The notes under the pieces were generated by a model that worked only from the letters and a program-made list of their open reading frames with translations, had not been told where the DNA came from and did no database searches. From the NCBI RefSeq assembly GCF_014207985.1, contig NZ_JACHMI010000001.1:789001-853000 (forward strand): a stretch of DNA of 64,000 nt. The letters run 5' to 3'. Below, in pieces: positions 24,484-33,416 of this stretch (its first letter is position 1; each line of letters starts with the position of its first letter). The stretch is from Nonomuraea rubra. GTDB lineage: Bacteria > Actinomycetota > Actinomycetes > Streptosporangiales > Streptosporangiaceae. The position numbers and the translations under genes are program-made.

Positions 24484-26130
24484 TCATATCCACCGTTTCT
24501 CGAACAACATGCGGGCCTTCCAGTCCACGTACGGGATCAGCTCGGCGGAGAGAATGGGGTGCAGCCACCAGAAGTTGATGAGCGCGAGCAGCGCGAACGC
24601 GCCGACGACGGCGGCACCGAGCGTACGCCGCATCGGCGTCGCCCCCTTGACGGCCGGCGCGGACGGCCCGATCAGCAGCCCGGCGCACAACGTGATGGCC
24701 AGCACCATGAACGGCACCATCGGGATGGCGTAGAACAGGAACATCGTGCGGTTGTCGGCGATGGCGAAGTAGAACCACGGCAGCCAGCCCATCGCGTAGG
24801 CCAGCAGCACGGCCCCGGCCCGCCAGTCGCGCGAGGAGAAGTACCACGCCACCAGCGCCACCAGCGCGGCCACCGCGCCGAACCAGATCACCGGCGTGCC
24901 CACGCCGAGCACGGCCTGCGAGCAGTCCTTGACGCCGCACGTGTTCTGCTTGCCCTCGTAGAAGAAGGCCACGGGGCGCAGCAGCAGCGGCCAGGACCAC
25001 GGCTCCGACATGTACGGGTGCGAGGTCTCCAGCCCGCTGTGGAAGGTGAAGACCTGCCACTGGTACTGCACCCACGACCGCATCGAGTCGAAGACGAAGA
25101 AGAGCGGGTTGCCCGGCGAGGTGGCCTGGTCCCAGTTGCGCCCGTAACCGGACGCGTTGACGAACCAGCCCGTCCAGGTGGCCATGTACGCCACGAACGG
25201 CACCACGCCGAACGCCACGACCCCCTGCGGCACGTCCTTGTTGATCGCCCCCAGGTACGGCCGGCGCAGCCCCACGGCGCGGCGCGCGCCGAAGTCCCAC
25301 ATCAGCGACATGATCGCGAACGCCACCGCGAACGCCAGGCCCGACCACTTGACCGACATCGCGAAGGCCAGGCACACCCCGGCCCCGATCCGCCACCACC
25401 TGATGCCCAGCGACGGGCCCTGCGGCGACAGGGGCGAGCCCTCGTACCACGTGACCAGCTTCTCGCGCGCGCGGTCACGGTCGACCACCAGGCAGGCGAA
25501 CGCCGCCAGCACCCAGAACATCAGGAAGATGTCCAGCAGTGCCGTGCGGGAGAGCACGTAGTGCAGGCCGTCGAGCGCCAGCAGCAGGCCGGCGAAGCAG
25601 CCCAGCAGCGTCGAGCGGGTCATCCGGCGGGCCACCCTGGCCAGGATGAGGATGGACAGCGTGCCGACCACGGCGGCGGCGAAGCGCCAGCCGAACGGGT
25701 TGAGCCCGAACAGCCACTCGCCGACGCCGATCATCCACTTGCCCATCGGCGGGTGCACCACGTAGGAGGCACACTTGCCGAGGTCGTCCGGCGTGCACGC
25801 CTGCCAGATGTCGGTGTTCCCCGCGATGATCGCCTTGTCGGCGTCCTTGACGGTGACCTTCTCGACCCCGTGGGTGATGAGCGAGAAGGCGTCCTTCATG
25901 TAGTACGTCTCGTCGAACACCACGGCCTTGGGATGACCGAGCTGTATGAAGCGGAGGATTCCGCCGAACAGGGTGACGAGCAGTGGCCCCACCCATCCCC
26001 ACAACACGCTGCCGCGCATGGGGGGCACGACCCGCTCGCGTACGGACCGGGTCTTCGGATGCGCTGTGGGATGGCTCTCGCCGACCTCCGAGCTCTCGTA
26101 GGCCTGGTACGGGGAATCGGTCACCGCCAT
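24484..26130 (-). CDS. pmt: Protein O-mannosyltransferase (Pmt, GT39), paralogue 1
   Basis: 548-residue GT-C membrane enzyme that transfers mannose from polyprenyl-phosphate-mannose to Ser/Thr of exported proteins. A cytosolic tail of ~40 residues precedes helix 1. The catalytic Asp-Glu of the first outside loop is D73-E74 in KAVVFDETYY. The conserved HPPMGKWMIG and RMTRSTLLGC, SVKWSG and IADNRTMFLFY segments are all present. Synteny with rsmI immediately divergent matches the M. tuberculosis Rv1002c/Rv1003 pair. A close paralogue lies on the other side of rsmI. Two cysteine-containing loops (QACTPDDLGKCAS, TCGVKDC) probably form external disulfides. Confidence 0.93.
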   Translation of the reverse strand: MAVTDSPYQAYESSEVGESHPTAHPKTRSVRERVVPPMRGSVLWGWVGPLLVTLFGGILRFIQLGHPKAVVFDETYYMKDAFSLITHGVEKVTVKDADKAIIAGNTDIWQACTPDDLGKCASYVVHPPMGKWMIGVGEWLFGLNPFGWRFAAAVVGTLSILILARVARRMTRSTLLGCFAGLLLALDGLHYVLSRTALLDIFLMFWVLAAFACLVVDRDRAREKLVTWYEGSPLSPQGPSLGIRWWRIGAGVCLAFAMSVKWSGLAFAVAFAIMSLMWDFGARRAVGLRRPYLGAINKDVPQGVVAFGVVPFVAYMATWTGWFVNASGYGRNWDQATSPGNPLFFVFDSMRSWVQYQWQVFTFHSGLETSHPYMSEPWSWPLLLRPVAFFYEGKQNTCGVKDCSQAVLGVGTPVIWFGAVAALVALVAWYFSSRDWRAGAVLLAYAMGWLPWFYFAIADNRTMFLFYAIPMVPFMVLAITLCAGLLIGPSAPAVKGATPMRRTLGAAVVGAFALLALINFWWLHPILSAELIPYVDWKARMLFEKRWI

Positions 26131-26208
26131 TCGGACATCGTACGGGCCCCAGAGCGGTGGTTACCAAGGAAACACGGTCTAATTGGGATGCCCTGCAACA
26201 ATGGCCTG

Positions 26209-27057
26209 GTGACTGGGAACGGCAGGTTGGTGCTGGCAGGAGCCCCCATCGGCCAGGTCGGAGACGTCTCGCCGCGGCTGCGTGAGCTGCTGGCGGGCGC
26301 CGACGTGGTGGCGGCGGAGGACACCAGGCGGCTGCGCAGGCTCGCGGCCGACCTCGGCGTCGAGCTCACGGGCAGGGTGGTGTCCTACTACGACCAGAAC
26401 GAGGCGGGCCGGGCCCAGGAGCTCGTCGAGACGCTGAAACAGGGCCGCACGGTCGTGGTGATCACGGACGCGGGCATGCCCGGCGTGTCCGACCCCGGCT
26501 ACCGGCTGACGCAGCTCGCGGTCGAGGCGGGTGTCACGGTCACCGCGCTGCCGGGACCGAGCGCCGTCACCACCGCGCTGGCCGTGTCGGGGCTGGCCAG
26601 CGACAGGTTCTGCTTCGAGGGCTTCCCTCCGCGCAAGACCGGCGAGCGGGCCCGCCGCCTGGGCGCGCTGGCGGCCGAGGAGCGCACGATGGTCTTCTTC
26701 GAGTCGCCGCACCGGCTGGAGGAGTCCCTGCGGGCCATGGCCGAGGCGTTCGGGCCCGACCGGCGGGCCGCGGTGTGCAGGGAGCTGACCAAGACCTACG
26801 AGGAGGTCCGCAGGGGCGGGCTCGGCGAGCTGGCCGAGTGGGCGGCGAAGGGCGTCAAGGGCGAGATCACGATCGTGGTGGCGGGGTTCGCGCCGGGCGA
26901 GGCCGAGCCCGACCTCGACGCCCTGGCGGCGGAGGTCGACCGCAGGGTGGCCGCGGGGGAGCGGCGCAGCCTGGCCGTGGCCGAGGTGGCCAGGGGCGCG
27001 GGCGTTCCCAGGCGAGAGCTGTACGACCTGGTTCACAGGAGAACCGCCACGCCATAG
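26209..27057 (+). CDS. rsmI: 16S rRNA (cytidine1402-2'-O)-methyltransferase RsmI
   Basis: SAM-dependent ribosomal RNA methyltransferase that acts on C1402 of 16S rRNA in the decoding centre. The 282-residue protein has the tetrapyrrole-methylase fold: RLVLAGAPIGQVGDVSPRLRELL, the AAEDTRRLRRL motif, ITDAGMPGVSDPG for SAM binding, and ALPGPSAVTTAL. Start GTG 26209 gives the usual VTGNGRLVLAG opening; ATG 26188 is in frame and would add 7 residues, and neither has a good ribosome site. Divergent from pmt 1 and one helical turn before pmt 2. Confidence 0.95.
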   Translation: MTGNGRLVLAGAPIGQVGDVSPRLRELLAGADVVAAEDTRRLRRLAADLGVELTGRVVSYYDQNEAGRAQELVETLKQGRTVVVITDAGMPGVSDPGYRLTQLAVEAGVTVTALPGPSAVTTALAVSGLASDRFCFEGFPPRKTGERARRLGALAAEERTMVFFESPHRLEESLRAMAEAFGPDRRAAVCRELTKTYEEVRRGGLGELAEWAAKGVKGEITIVVAGFAPGEAEPDLDALAAEVDRRVAAGERRSLAVAEVARGAGVPRRELYDLVHRRTATP

Positions 27058-27067
27058 GGTGCGCATC

Positions 27068-28654
27068 GTGAGGAACTGGGGGGTGCCGGCACAGCGGCTG
27101 ATCCCGCCGATGCAGGGCGGGGCCCTCCTGGGCTGGCTGGCGCCGCTCGCGGTGGCGATCTTCGGCGGCATCCTGCGGTTCGTCCGGCTGGGCGAGCCCA
27201 AGGCCGTCGTCTTCGACGAGACGTTCTACGTCAAGGACGCGTACTCGCTGATCGTCCACGGCGTCGAGATGGCCACGCTCGGCGACGCCAAGAACCCCAT
27301 CGCCGACCGGCGCCTCATCGCCGGGAACCTGGACATCTTCAAGCAGTGCGCGCAGCCGTCCGAGTGCGCCTCCTTCGTGGCCCACCCGCCGCTCGGCAAG
27401 TGGATGATCGGCGCCGGGGAGTGGCTGTTCGGGATGAACCCGTTCGGCTGGCGCTTCGCCGCCGCGCTGGCCGGCACGCTGTCCGTCCTCGTCCTGGCCA
27501 GGGTGGCGCGCAGGATGACCCGCTCGACGCTGCTGGGCTGCCTGGCCGGGCTGCTGCTGGCGCTCGACGGGCTGCACCTGGTGCTGTCGCGGACGGCGCT
27601 GCTGGACATCTTCCTGATGTTCTGGGTGCTGTGCGGGTTCGCGTGCCTGGTGGCCGACCGCGACTGGGCGCGGCGCAAGCTGGTCGCCTGGTACGAGAGC
27701 GCGCCCGTCACCGAGACGGGCCCGCGGCTGGGGCTGCGGCCGTGGCGGCTGGCGGCGGGGGCCTGCCTGGGTGCGGCGTGCGCGGTCAAGTGGTCGGGGA
27801 TCTTCTTCCTCGTCGCCTTCGCCGTGCTGTCGATCATGTGGGACCTGGGGGCCCGTCGGGCGCTGGGGCTGCGCGAGCCGTACCGGGGGGCGCTGTCGTA
27901 CGACCTGCCCGGCGGGGCCGGAGCGATGGTGCTGGTGCCCGCGCTGGTGTTCACGGCGTCGTGGGCCGGCTGGTTCGCCTCCGCCGACGGCTGGGGCCGC
28001 AACTGGGACCGGGCCACCTCCTCGGGGCCGGTGTTCTTCGTCTTCGACTCGTTACGGTCGTGGGTGCAGTACCAGACGCAGGTGCTGGGCTTCCACAGCG
28101 GCCTGGAGGACTACCACCCGTACATGTCGGAGCCGTGGTCCTGGCCGCTGCTGCTGCGGCCGGTCTCCTTCCACTACCCCACCGACCTGCCGGCCTCCGC
28201 CTGCGGCGGCGGCCAGTGCTCCCAGGCCGTGCTCGGCGTCGGCACCCCCGCGCTCTGGTACGCCGCCGCGCTCGCCCTGCTCGGCCTCATCGCCTGGTAC
28301 GTCTCCTCGCGCGACTGGCGGGCCGGGGCGGCGCTGCTGGGCTTCGCGGCCGGCTGGCTGCCGTGGTTCTACTACGCCATCGCCGACAACCGCACGATGT
28401 ACCTGTTCTACATGATCCCCGTGGTGCCGTTCATGGTGCTGGCGCTGGTGCTCATGGCGGGGCTCGCCCTCGGCAAGCAGGACGCCCCCGCGCCCCGGAG
28501 GGCGGCGGGGGCCGCGGTCGTGGGCGCGTTCGCGCTCGTCGTGCTGATCAACTTCTGGTGGCTCCACCCGGTGCTGACCGCCGAGACGATCACGCACGCA
28601 CAGTGGTGGGCTCGGATGCTGATGAGCTCTTGGGTGACCGCCGCACCCAAGTGA
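27068..28654 (+). CDS. Protein O-mannosyltransferase (Pmt, GT39), paralogue 2
   Basis: 528-residue homologue of the Pmt encoded at 24484-26130. It shares LGEPKAVVFDETFY (catalytic D50-E51), HPPLGKWMIGAGEWLFGMNPFGWRFAA, RMTRSTLLGC, AVKWSG and the NRTMYLFYMIP segment almost word for word, but has a shorter cytosolic N-terminus and an altered external loop (ASACGGGQCSQAVLG). I prefer GTG 27068, which has AGGG eight bases upstream; GTG 27059 adds three residues. The gene follows rsmI by 10 bases. Codon 329 is TTA. Its 3' end overlaps the opposite GT-C gene by 65 bases. It may differ in acceptor preference. Confidence 0.9.
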   Translation: MRNWGVPAQRLIPPMQGGALLGWLAPLAVAIFGGILRFVRLGEPKAVVFDETFYVKDAYSLIVHGVEMATLGDAKNPIADRRLIAGNLDIFKQCAQPSECASFVAHPPLGKWMIGAGEWLFGMNPFGWRFAAALAGTLSVLVLARVARRMTRSTLLGCLAGLLLALDGLHLVLSRTALLDIFLMFWVLCGFACLVADRDWARRKLVAWYESAPVTETGPRLGLRPWRLAAGACLGAACAVKWSGIFFLVAFAVLSIMWDLGARRALGLREPYRGALSYDLPGGAGAMVLVPALVFTASWAGWFASADGWGRNWDRATSSGPVFFVFDSLRSWVQYQTQVLGFHSGLEDYHPYMSEPWSWPLLLRPVSFHYPTDLPASACGGGQCSQAVLGVGTPALWYAAALALLGLIAWYVSSRDWRAGAALLGFAAGWLPWFYYAIADNRTMYLFYMIPVVPFMVLALVLMAGLALGKQDAPAPRRAAGAAVVGAFALVVLINFWWLHPVLTAETITHAQWWARMLMSSWVTAAPK

Positions 28655-30137
28655 CCCCGCGGCGCAGCGTGATCGCCGCCGCGATGCAGGCCAGGGGGAC
28701 GGCCGGGAGCACGTACCGGTAGTCGAACTCCGCCGTGGCCGCCGGTGCCAGCAGCAGCCCGACCGCGCCCAGCCACGGCAGCACCACGGGGCCGCCGAAC
28801 TTCCGCCAGCGCACGACCACGCCGTACAGGCCGATCAGCAGGATGCCGCCGACCATGATGCCGCGCAGGTAGAAGACCTTCTGGTAGTTGCTCATGATCG
28901 TGGCCCACGGCTGCACGATCCGGGTCTCCGGCGGGCCCTGCTCGTAGCTGAAGGCGTCGGTGTCGGTGCGGCCGCCCGCGTACGACGACCACTTCGGCAG
29001 CCGCTTGGGCTGGCCGGTCTCGTCGCGCTCCACGTACGGCTTGAACTGGTACATGTTGTAAGTCGACTCGTCGGGGAAGCGTGGACGTGCCCAGTGGAAG
29101 GAGCGGAAGAAATCGCGCGCCACGACCTTCAGGTAGTCACCCGGCTGCGACAGGATCGCCCGGGTGGCGAACTTGCTGGCCGCGTCGTTGGTGATCTCGC
29201 TCCACTTCTTGTTGATGCCCCACCGGTGCAGCACCTCGCCGGTGCCGGTGCCGTCGCCGTTGCCCTGACCCCACAGGTACCACTGCGCGTAGTCCTTGCG
29301 CTGGCTGACCGGGTCGTTGATGCACAGCAGCAGGAGCTGGACCTCTTTGTACTTGTCGATGTCCATCTTGTTGCAGTCGGCGAAGATCGCGGTGCGCATG
29401 TAGAGGATCAGGCCGTCGCTGTTGGTCATCGCGAACTTCCCGTACGCCGAGGCGAACCACCCCATGTAGACCATCACCGGGATCGCGCAGGCGGTGATCA
29501 CGGCGGCGATCGGCCGCCAGCCGGTGCGCTTGACCAGCAGGTAGAGCACGACCAGAGCCAGGATCGGCAGCCCGATCGAGCGGGTCAGCCAGGTCAGCGC
29601 CAGCAGCAGCCCGACGACCGCGCCCGCCTTCCACGTCAGCCGCCGCTTCCACAGCACCATCGTGATCACGCCCACCACCAGCAGCATGAACAGGGTGTCG
29701 GACATCACCATCTGCTCGAGCTGGATCTGGTAGGCGTCGAACAGGACCGGCGCCGCGGCCAGCGTGGCCCCCCACTTCGGCAGCCTGAACTTGATCCGTA
29801 GCAACGCGTAGATCAGGCAGGCCGTGGCCAGGCCCATGAGGTGCTGCGTGAACGTCAGCAGGGTGAAGCTGTGGAACGGCTGGAGCAGCATCAGCCAGAA
29901 GCTGTAGCCGTCGGGCCTGATCGGGTGCGGCCGCGGGTGCAGCGCCACCGAGACGTACTCGTAGGAGTCGTTGAACCACATGGCCGGGCCGTAGCCGAGC
30001 ATGGTGACGAGCCGCAGCACGGCGCCCACGCCGAAGGCCGCGGCGAACACCCGATGCCTGCGCACCATGGCCAGCAGACGGGCCGTCCTGCCAGGGGCGG
30101 AGGGGTCCACAGGGGTAATCTCCGCAACGCTCACCAT
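28590..30137 (-). CDS. GT-C type membrane glycosyltransferase (ArnT/PMT-like)
   Basis: 515-residue polytopic membrane protein with 11-13 helices. The first external loop reads GYGPAMWFNDSYEYVSVALHPRPHP; the acidic residues in NDSYEY fit the GT-C catalytic position. Large external loop with MRTAIFADCNKMDIDKYKEVQLLLLCIND and a proline-rich segment lies in the middle. It resembles uncharacterised actinobacterial polyprenyl-phosphate-dependent transferases more than Pmt. It is divergent from a GT2 polyprenyl-phosphate sugar synthase gene, which could supply its donor. The last 65 bases overlap pmt 2 on the other strand. Confidence 0.78.
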   Translation of the reverse strand: MVSVAEITPVDPSAPGRTARLLAMVRRHRVFAAAFGVGAVLRLVTMLGYGPAMWFNDSYEYVSVALHPRPHPIRPDGYSFWLMLLQPFHSFTLLTFTQHLMGLATACLIYALLRIKFRLPKWGATLAAAPVLFDAYQIQLEQMVMSDTLFMLLVVGVITMVLWKRRLTWKAGAVVGLLLALTWLTRSIGLPILALVVLYLLVKRTGWRPIAAVITACAIPVMVYMGWFASAYGKFAMTNSDGLILYMRTAIFADCNKMDIDKYKEVQLLLLCINDPVSQRKDYAQWYLWGQGNGDGTGTGEVLHRWGINKKWSEITNDAASKFATRAILSQPGDYLKVVARDFFRSFHWARPRFPDESTYNMYQFKPYVERDETGQPKRLPKWSSYAGGRTDTDAFSYEQGPPETRIVQPWATIMSNYQKVFYLRGIMVGGILLIGLYGVVVRWRKFGGPVVLPWLGAVGLLLAPAATAEFDYRYVLPAVPLACIAAAITLRRGVTWVRRSPKSSSASEPTTVRA

Positions 30138-30236
30138 GCTGTAAAGAATGCCAGTCGTTTTCGGGTCTGTGCCCGAGCACGGACACGTTCAGGGCATGAT
30201 GGTTCACTGGAAGAGCCTTAACTGAAGGGTAGACAC

Positions 30237-31457
30237 GTGGAACTGACGGTGGTCATGCCCTGCCTCAACGAGGCGGAGACCGTGGAAGTCTGTGTACGCA
30301 AGGCATTGGCGTGCATGGAGGAGCACGGCATCGAGGGCGAAGTGCTGATCGCCGACAACGGCAGCACGGACGGCTCACAGCAGCTCGCCCGAGACGCCGG
30401 GGCCCGCGTGGTCCATGTGGACGAGAAGGGGTACGGAAACGCCCTCATGGGCGGAATCAGGGCGGCGCGCGGCAAGTACGTCATCATGGGCGACGCCGAC
30501 GATTCCTACGATTTCACCGCGCTGTTGCCGTTCGTCGAGCAGTTGCGCGACGGCGCCGACCTGGTCATGGGCAACCGCTTCAGGGGTGGCATCTCCCCTG
30601 GCGCCATGCCGCCGCTCCACCGCTACCTGGGCAACCCGGTGCTGTCGTTCATCGGGCGGCTGTTCTTCCCCTCGGCGATCAAGGACTTCCACTGCGGGCT
30701 GCGCGGCTTCCGGCGCGACTCGATCCTGCGCCTGCAGCTCCAGACGGGCGGCATGGAGTTCGCCTCCGAGATGGTGGTCCGCTCCACCCTGGCCGGCCTC
30801 GACGTGCGCGAGGTCCCGACCACGCTCTCGCCCGACGGCCGCTCCCGCCCGCCGCACCTGCGCTCCTGGCGCGACGGCTGGCGTCACCTGCGCTTCCTGC
30901 TCCTCTACAGCCCGAAGTGGCTGTTCTTCTACCCCGGCGTGCTGATGATGATCGTCGGGCTCGTCGCGGGCACGGCGCTGGTGTTCGGGCCGGTGGAGAT
31001 CGGCGAGCTGGCCTTCGACGTCGACACCCTGGTCGGATCGGCTGCCCTGGTGGTGATCGGCTTCCAGGCGGCGCTGTTCGCGGTGTTCACGAAGGTGTAC
31101 GCGGCGGAGGAGGGCTTCCTGCCCGAGTCGCCGCGGATCCGGCGGCTGATCGACATCGTGAGCCTGGAGAAGGGGCTCGTCGTCGGCGGGCTGCTGGCCG
31201 TGGCCGGCCTCGTCGGCCTGGTGATGTCGCTGGTGCACTGGCAGGTGCGCGACTTCGGCGAGCTGGACCCGCGCGAGTCCCTGCGCATCGTGGTGCCCGC
31301 GGCCACGGCGCTCATCATGAGCTTCCAGACGATCTTCGCGGCGCTGTTCATCAGCATCCTCGGCATCCGCCGCACCCGCGAGACCTCCATCGACAACGCC
31401 GCCGCCGCGGCCGAGGAGGCCGCCGCCGCGATCACTCTCGAAGAGACGAAGCGTTAG
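30237..31457 (+). CDS. Glycosyltransferase family 2, polyprenyl-phosphate sugar synthase-like
   Basis: 406-residue enzyme. The N-terminal GT-A domain (about 1-230) begins ELTVVMPCLNEAETVEVCV, with ADNGSTDGS and VIMGDADDSYDF (the metal-binding DAD-like motif), as in DPM1/DPG synthases. The C-terminal part has four hydrophobic helices (WLFFYPGVLMMIVGLVAGTALVF and others), typical of bacterial DPM-like enzymes that stay in the membrane. A tail of alternating Ala and Glu ends the protein. Start GTG 30237 follows GAAGGG. It may make the lipid-linked sugar used by the divergent GT-C enzyme; the sugar is not known. Confidence 0.85.
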   Translation: MELTVVMPCLNEAETVEVCVRKALACMEEHGIEGEVLIADNGSTDGSQQLARDAGARVVHVDEKGYGNALMGGIRAARGKYVIMGDADDSYDFTALLPFVEQLRDGADLVMGNRFRGGISPGAMPPLHRYLGNPVLSFIGRLFFPSAIKDFHCGLRGFRRDSILRLQLQTGGMEFASEMVVRSTLAGLDVREVPTTLSPDGRSRPPHLRSWRDGWRHLRFLLLYSPKWLFFYPGVLMMIVGLVAGTALVFGPVEIGELAFDVDTLVGSAALVVIGFQAALFAVFTKVYAAEEGFLPESPRIRRLIDIVSLEKGLVVGGLLAVAGLVGLVMSLVHWQVRDFGELDPRESLRIVVPAATALIMSFQTIFAALFISILGIRRTRETSIDNAAAAAEEAAAAITLEETKR

Positions 31458-31556
31458 GGATTCCTTTACGGGCCGCCGTGGTCAGCCACCCCGCCGTACC
31501 CGGCGGCCACGGCACCGCGTAACAAAACAATCTCGAAGACCCGTAGGCTGAGCACC
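31458..31556. promoter_or_regulatory. Hairpin and probable leaderless promoter before metG
   Basis: GGCCGCCG (31471-31478) can pair with CGGCGGCC (31501-31508), a likely terminator of the GT2 gene. TAGGCT (31544-31549) stands 7 bases before the metG ATG, where no ribosome site exists, so metG mRNA probably begins at or next to its start codon. Confidence 0.5.
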
Positions 31557-33341
31557 ATGACCCAGCACATTCTGACTGCCGTGGCATGGCCGTATGCGAA
31601 CGGGCCACGCCATATCGGGCACGTATCCGGGTTCGGCGTGCCGTCCGACGTCTTCAGCCGTTACCAGCGGATGGCGGGCAACAACGTGCTGATGGTCTCA
31701 GGCACGGACGAGCACGGCACCCCCATCCAGGTCCAGGCCGACAAGGAGGGCGTCAGCGCCAAGGAGCTGGCCGACCGCTACAACCGCGTCATCGCCGAAG
31801 ACCTGACCGGCCTCGGCCTGTCCTACGACCTGTTCACCCGGACCACGACGAAGAACCACTACGCCGTCACGCAGGAGATCTTCAAGGGTCTCTACAACAA
31901 CGGCTACATCTTCCCCAAGACCACGATGGGCGCCATCTCGCCCTCCACCGGCCGTACGCTCCCCGACCGCTACATCGAGGGCACCTGCCCCATCTGCGGC
32001 TACGACGGCGCGCGCGGCGACCAGTGCGACAACTGCGGCAACCAGCTCGACCCGATCCAGCTCGTCAACCCCAAGAGCCGCATCAACGGCGAGACGCCGA
32101 AGTTCGTCGAGACCGAGCACTTCATGCTCGACCTGCCCGCCTTCGCCGAGGTGCTCGGCTCCTACCTGCAGTCCAAGCAGGGCGAGTGGCGCCCCAACGT
32201 GCTGAAGTTCGCCCTCAACCTGCTCGGCGACCTCCAGCCCAGGGCGATCAGCCGCGACCTCGACTGGGGCGTGCCGATCCCGCTCGACGGCTGGCGCGAG
32301 CAGCCCAACAAGCGGCTGTACGTGTGGTTCGACGCCGTCATCGGCTACCTGTCCGCCTCCATCGAGTGGGCCAGGCGCTCGGGCGACCCCGACGCGTGGC
32401 GCCAGTGGTGGCAGAACCCCGACGCCCGCGGCTACTACTTCATGGGCAAGGACAACATCGTCTTCCACGCCGAGATCTGGCCTGCGATGCTGTTCGGCTA
32501 CAGCGGCATCGGCGCGCGCGACGGCTCGCCCGGCTCGCTGGGCGCGCTCGACGTGCCGTCCGAGGTGGTCTCCAGCGAGTTCCTGACGATGGAGGGCAGG
32601 AAGTTCTCCTCCTCCCGGCAGGTCGTCATCTACGTGCGCGACTTCCTGGCCCGCTACGACGCCGACGCCCTGCGCTACTACATCGCCGTGGCCGGCCCCG
32701 AGAACCAGGACACCGACTTCACCTGGCAGGAGTTCGTCAACCGCAACAACGGCGAGCTGGTCGCGGCCTGGGGCAACCTGGTCAACCGGTCCATCTCGAT
32801 GGCGGCGAAGAACTTCGGGGCCGTGCCCGAGCCCGGCGACCTCACCGACGCCGACAGGGCGCTGCTGGAGCGCTCGCGCAACGCGTTCGGGCCCGTGGGG
32901 GCGGAGCTGGGCCGTTCGCGCTTCAAGAACGCCATCACGGAGGCGTTCGACGTGGTGCGCGAGGCCAACAAGTACCTCGCCGACCAGGAGCCCTGGAAGC
33001 TCAAGGACGACCCCGAGCGGCAGAAGTCCATCCTGCACGTCGCGCTGCAGGTCGTGGACGACGCCAAGACGATGCTCACGCCGTTCCTGCCCGGCTCGTC
33101 CAACAAGGTCTTCACCATGCTGGGCGGCGAGGGCGTGTGGTCGGGCATGCCGGAGATCCGCGAGGTCGACGAGGACGGCGGCACCCCGTACCCGGTGATC
33201 ACGGGCGACTACGCGGACAGCGCCGCGCGGTGGGAGCACCGGCCGATCAGGCCGGGCACGCCGCTGGCGCCGCCCGTGCCGCTGTTCAAGAAGCTCGACC
33301 CGAAGGTCATCGACGAGGAGCTGGCCCGGCTGGGTGAGTGA
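31557..33341 (+). CDS. metG: Methionyl-tRNA synthetase
   Basis: Charges tRNA-Met, including the initiator. The 594-residue protein is the zinc-containing MetG1 type without the C-terminal tRNA-binding domain. HIGH is at residues 19-22. Knuckle cysteines are in [18 protein letters not shown], and the active-site region is [16 protein letters not shown]. The KMSKS loop has the variant KFSSS ([18 protein letters not shown]), which I recall in other actinobacterial enzymes. The anticodon-binding domain (NLVNRSISM ... EPWKL) completes it. It opens the conserved metG-tatD-rpfB-ksgA-ispE block. There is no ribosome site; a -10 like TAGGCT lies 7 bases upstream. Confidence 0.97.
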   Translation: MTQHILTAVAWPYANGPRHIGHVSGFGVPSDVFSRYQRMAGNNVLMVSGTDEHGTPIQVQADKEGVSAKELADRYNRVIAEDLTGLGLSYDLFTRTTTKNHYAVTQEIFKGLYNNGYIFPKTTMGAISPSTGRTLPDRYIEGTCPICGYDGARGDQCDNCGNQLDPIQLVNPKSRINGETPKFVETEHFMLDLPAFAEVLGSYLQSKQGEWRPNVLKFALNLLGDLQPRAISRDLDWGVPIPLDGWREQPNKRLYVWFDAVIGYLSASIEWARRSGDPDAWRQWWQNPDARGYYFMGKDNIVFHAEIWPAMLFGYSGIGARDGSPGSLGALDVPSEVVSSEFLTMEGRKFSSSRQVVIYVRDFLARYDADALRYYIAVAGPENQDTDFTWQEFVNRNNGELVAAWGNLVNRSISMAAKNFGAVPEPGDLTDADRALLERSRNAFGPVGAELGRSRFKNAITEAFDVVREANKYLADQEPWKLKDDPERQKSILHVALQVVDDAKTMLTPFLPGSSNKVFTMLGGEGVWSGMPEIREVDEDGGTPYPVITGDYADSAARWEHRPIRPGTPLAPPVPLFKKLDPKVIDEELARLGE

Positions 33342-33402
33342 CGGAGAGGCTCGGTGCGGCGGGGCGGCTCGGGTGAGTGACGGCGGGGCCCGGCGCGGCG
33401 GC

Positions 33403-33408
33403 TAGGCT
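33403..33408 (+). promoter_or_regulatory. -10 element for leaderless tatD
   Basis: TAGGCT, the same hexamer as before metG, sits eight bases before the tatD GTG, which has no ribosome site. The arrangement predicts a leaderless transcript. Confidence 0.5.
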
Positions 33409-33416
33409 TTGATGGC

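Noticed and set aside
31698..33239. 513-codon open frame antisense to metG
   Set aside because: metG is unambiguous; the frame is a GC-skew artefact.
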